Origin: Acidobacteriota bacterium
GTDB taxonomy: Bacteria; Acidobacteriota; Blastocatellia; RBC074
Length of the DNA: 15,404 bases
Reading direction: 5' to 3'
Assembly (NCBI GenBank): GCA_022614735.1
Contig: JAKEHZ010000185.1
Coordinates: forward strand, 1-15,404
This document shows positions 14,013 to 15,404 of the stretch, in pieces. How positions within the stretch are numbered: position 1 is the first letter of the stretch; the number at the start of each line of letters is the position of its first letter. Made by a program: the position numbers and the translations under genes. The notes beneath the pieces were generated by a model. The model was not told the DNA's origin. It did not search any database and saw nothing but the letters and a program-made list of their open reading frames with translations.

Positions 14013-15185
14013 ATGATCTATGACGTTATTGTGATTGGAGCCGGTCCAGCCGGTTCAACGGTTTCAACTTTTCTCGCGCAAAACGGCCATCGAGTCCTAC
14101 TACTCGAAAAGAGTCGTTTTCCACGTGAGAAACTCTGTGGAGAATTCATCACGCCCGAATGTTTAGACATCTTTGAACGCCTGAACCTGCGCCAGCGATT
14201 ATTTAGCGCGGGGGCGCAACTCATCGATAAATGGAGATTGTTCACTCCTGATGGACATAGTATTGAAGTGCCGTTGGAATGGATCGCTAATGGCCACTCA
14301 CACGCAATCTGCCTGACGCGCGCTCGGATGGATTTGATCCTGCTCGAGAGGGCGCGTGAGGCCGGCGTTGAGGCGCGCGAAGGTTTTCAAGTCTCGCCGC
14401 GTTTTCATGCCGAAAATGACCTTAAATTTATCGAAGGCAAAGCTGACGGCGAAACTATCGAGCGCTTCTCTGCCCGCATTGTGATTGACGCTTCAGGCCG
14501 TAATAGCCCCTTTTCAACCCCGGCTCAGCAACCCGATTCTCGATTTAAGGGCTCAAGATTATTTGGTTGCAAAGTGTTTTTGCGCGGCGTAGAAGGTTTG
14601 GATGGAAGCGGCGAATTATTCTTCTTCCGCGATGGATATGGCGGGATTTGCAATGTTGAAGGCGATCGCACAAACCTCTGCTTTCTAACTACTGAAGAGA
14701 CGCTGCGTCAGGCGAGGGGCGACCGTGAGAAGCTGCTCGATTTGACTATGCGTTCAAACCCTGCCGCGCGGCGAAGATTGAAAGGCTCCATCATCGAGGG
14801 CGAGTGGCACGGAACGGGGCCTATCATTTATGGCCGAAATCGTTCTACCCCGGGATTGCTCGCAATCGGCGACGCCAATGCTTTCATCGATCCCTTCACC
14901 GGCAGTGGCATACTCCTTGCCCTGACGAGTGGCGAGTTAGCCGCAAAGGTAATCAATGAATCTCTTGCTGCCGGCGTAAATGATCTTGGTGCCATTGCGA
15001 AACGCTACAACATACTTCATCGCGCACGATTCGGTTTGAGATTTCAAGCTTGCGCATTGCTGCGCAGCCTCGTGTTCAAACCACTGGCGCGCAACGCGCT
15101 TGCTTCCCTCCTGGCGCGTCACCATTCCCTCATGAAGATCATCACACTGAGCACACGGCAACAAGGGGGCTTATTCTCGGAATGA
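14013..15185 (+). CDS. FAD-dependent oxidoreductase, geranylgeranyl reductase family
   Basis: This 390-residue flavoprotein belongs to the group that holds geranylgeranyl reductases, FixC-like enzymes and flavin halogenases. The FAD Rossmann motif GAGPAG is at 9-14. The family signature LLEKSRFPREKLCGEF follows soon after. The second FAD motif is LLAIGDANAFIDPFTGSGI, with Gly286 and Asp287. Members reduce isoprenoid double bonds or oxidise various small molecules using FAD; the substrate cannot be read from sequence. No halogenase-type WxWxIP motif was noticed. The Rossmann strand starts at residue 3, so ATG 14013 is almost forced. It has no Shine-Dalgarno sequence next to it, because a T-tract and hairpin occupy that place and the good AGGAGG is 62 nt upstream. 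There are no operon partners on the plus strand. Confidence 0.88.
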   Translation: MIYDVIVIGAGPAGSTVSTFLAQNGHRVLLLEKSRFPREKLCGEFITPECLDIFERLNLRQRLFSAGAQLIDKWRLFTPDGHSIEVPLEWIANGHSHAICLTRARMDLILLERAREAGVEAREGFQVSPRFHAENDLKFIEGKADGETIERFSARIVIDASGRNSPFSTPAQQPDSRFKGSRLFGCKVFLRGVEGLDGSGELFFFRDGYGGICNVEGDRTNLCFLTTEETLRQARGDREKLLDLTMRSNPAARRRLKGSIIEGEWHGTGPIIYGRNRSTPGLLAIGDANAFIDPFTGSGILLALTSGELAAKVINESLAAGVNDLGAIAKRYNILHRARFGLRFQACALLRSLVFKPLARNALASLLARHHSLMKIITLSTRQQGGLFSE

Positions 15186-15215
15186 AATAAAAAGAGAAAA
15201 CGGAAGAAACGGAAA

Positions 15216-15277
15216 AGATGCTAGATGCTGGATGCTGGATGCTAGGACGCTCACCTAGCATCCAGCATCTAGCATCT
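15216..15277. repeat. Inverted repeat with GATGCTA/G heptamer arms after the flavoprotein gene
   Basis: The left arm 15216-15246 holds four tandem units (GATGCTA, GATGCTG, GATGCTG, GATGCTA). The right arm 15254-15277 holds three complementary ones. The arms match over 24 bp if one GATGCTG unit on the left is looped out. The hairpin loop is 7 nt (ACGCTCA). It begins 30 nt after the flavoprotein stop codon and lacks a following T-run. The one-unit difference between arms is what slipped-strand gain or loss of a heptamer would leave. Confidence 0.9.
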
Positions 15278-15404
15278 ATAGCCTTCAAGAAAATGATCTT
15301 CCTTCTAGAGCGCCAACGGCGCGAAAGATAATAGCCAGGGGTGAAGCGAAGCGGAGCCCCTGGAAGATGTTCAGGTGAGCATCAAGCCCTGAAGGGGCGT
15401 CATC
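15278..15404. repeat. Non-coding tail with several short GC-rich inverted repeats
   Basis: No reading frame of note. Three small inverted repeats follow one another: GCGCC-AAC-GGCGC (15310-15322), CCAGGGG...CCCCTGG with 15 nt between (15335-15363), and a weaker GCCC...GGGC (15386-15398). The compact string of GC-rich hairpins resembles multi-hairpin intergenic repeats I associate with Planctomycetes and Acidobacteria genomes; this is a recollection, not a search. The element probably continues past the right edge. Confidence 0.5.

Noticed and set aside
14013..15185. Flavin-dependent halogenase
   Set aside because: The characteristic WxWxIP motif was not seen, while the LLEKSRFPREKLCGEF segment fits the geranylgeranyl reductase group.

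Overview
The window comes from a diderm, moderately GC-rich, probably free-living heterotrophic bacterium. It encodes periplasmic thiol-disulfide (DsbD) and chaperone (PpiD-type) functions, an ETF/ETF-quinone oxidoreductase electron-transfer branch, an M1 peptidase with a HEAT-repeat tail, and secreted or membrane proteins of no known family. This gene set, and intergenic hairpins built from 7-bp tandem words, suggest a soil Acidobacteriota (possibly Blastocatellia). That placement is an inference from general appearance and was not tested.

Layout. 1-428 (-) is the N-terminal two thirds of a phospholipase/carboxylesterase-type alpha/beta hydrolase that runs off the left edge. A divergent spacer follows, then a block of plus-strand genes: M1 aminopeptidase (543-3137), etfB (3248-4027), etfA (4120-5103), ETF-quinone oxidoreductase (5276-6979), a small soluble protein of unknown function (7089-7526), dsbD (7549-9633) and a PpiD/SurA-like membrane-anchored foldase (9844-11865). 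A secreted protein of unknown function (11938-13011, -) converges on the foldase. After a 260-bp divergent spacer come a small two-helix membrane protein (13272-13817) and a geranylgeranyl-reductase-type flavoprotein (14013-15185). The last 220 bp are non-coding and full of inverted repeats.

How the genes work together. EtfB and EtfA form the soluble flavoprotein that collects electrons from acyl-CoA and related dehydrogenases. ETF-QO passes them through FAD and a [4Fe-4S] cluster to the quinone pool. DsbD moves reductant across the inner membrane and the PpiD-like protein helps fold exported proteins, so the middle of the window serves respiration and envelope protein quality.

The striking feature is between the genes. 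Nearly every gene junction carries a large inverted repeat. Five have long arms made of short tandem words (ATTGCGG twice, TTTTCAG, GATGCTG/A, and a 9-bp CGAAA-type word), with arms of about 20 to 63 bp. Two other junctions, upstream of etfA and of the small unknown gene, carry the same roughly 83-bp leader element with a 15-bp perfect palindrome, and that element supplies the ribosome binding site. The flavoprotein at 14013 has a terminator-like hairpin placed between a strong Shine-Dalgarno sequence and its start codon. No transposase, integrase, CRISPR array, tRNA or rRNA was seen.
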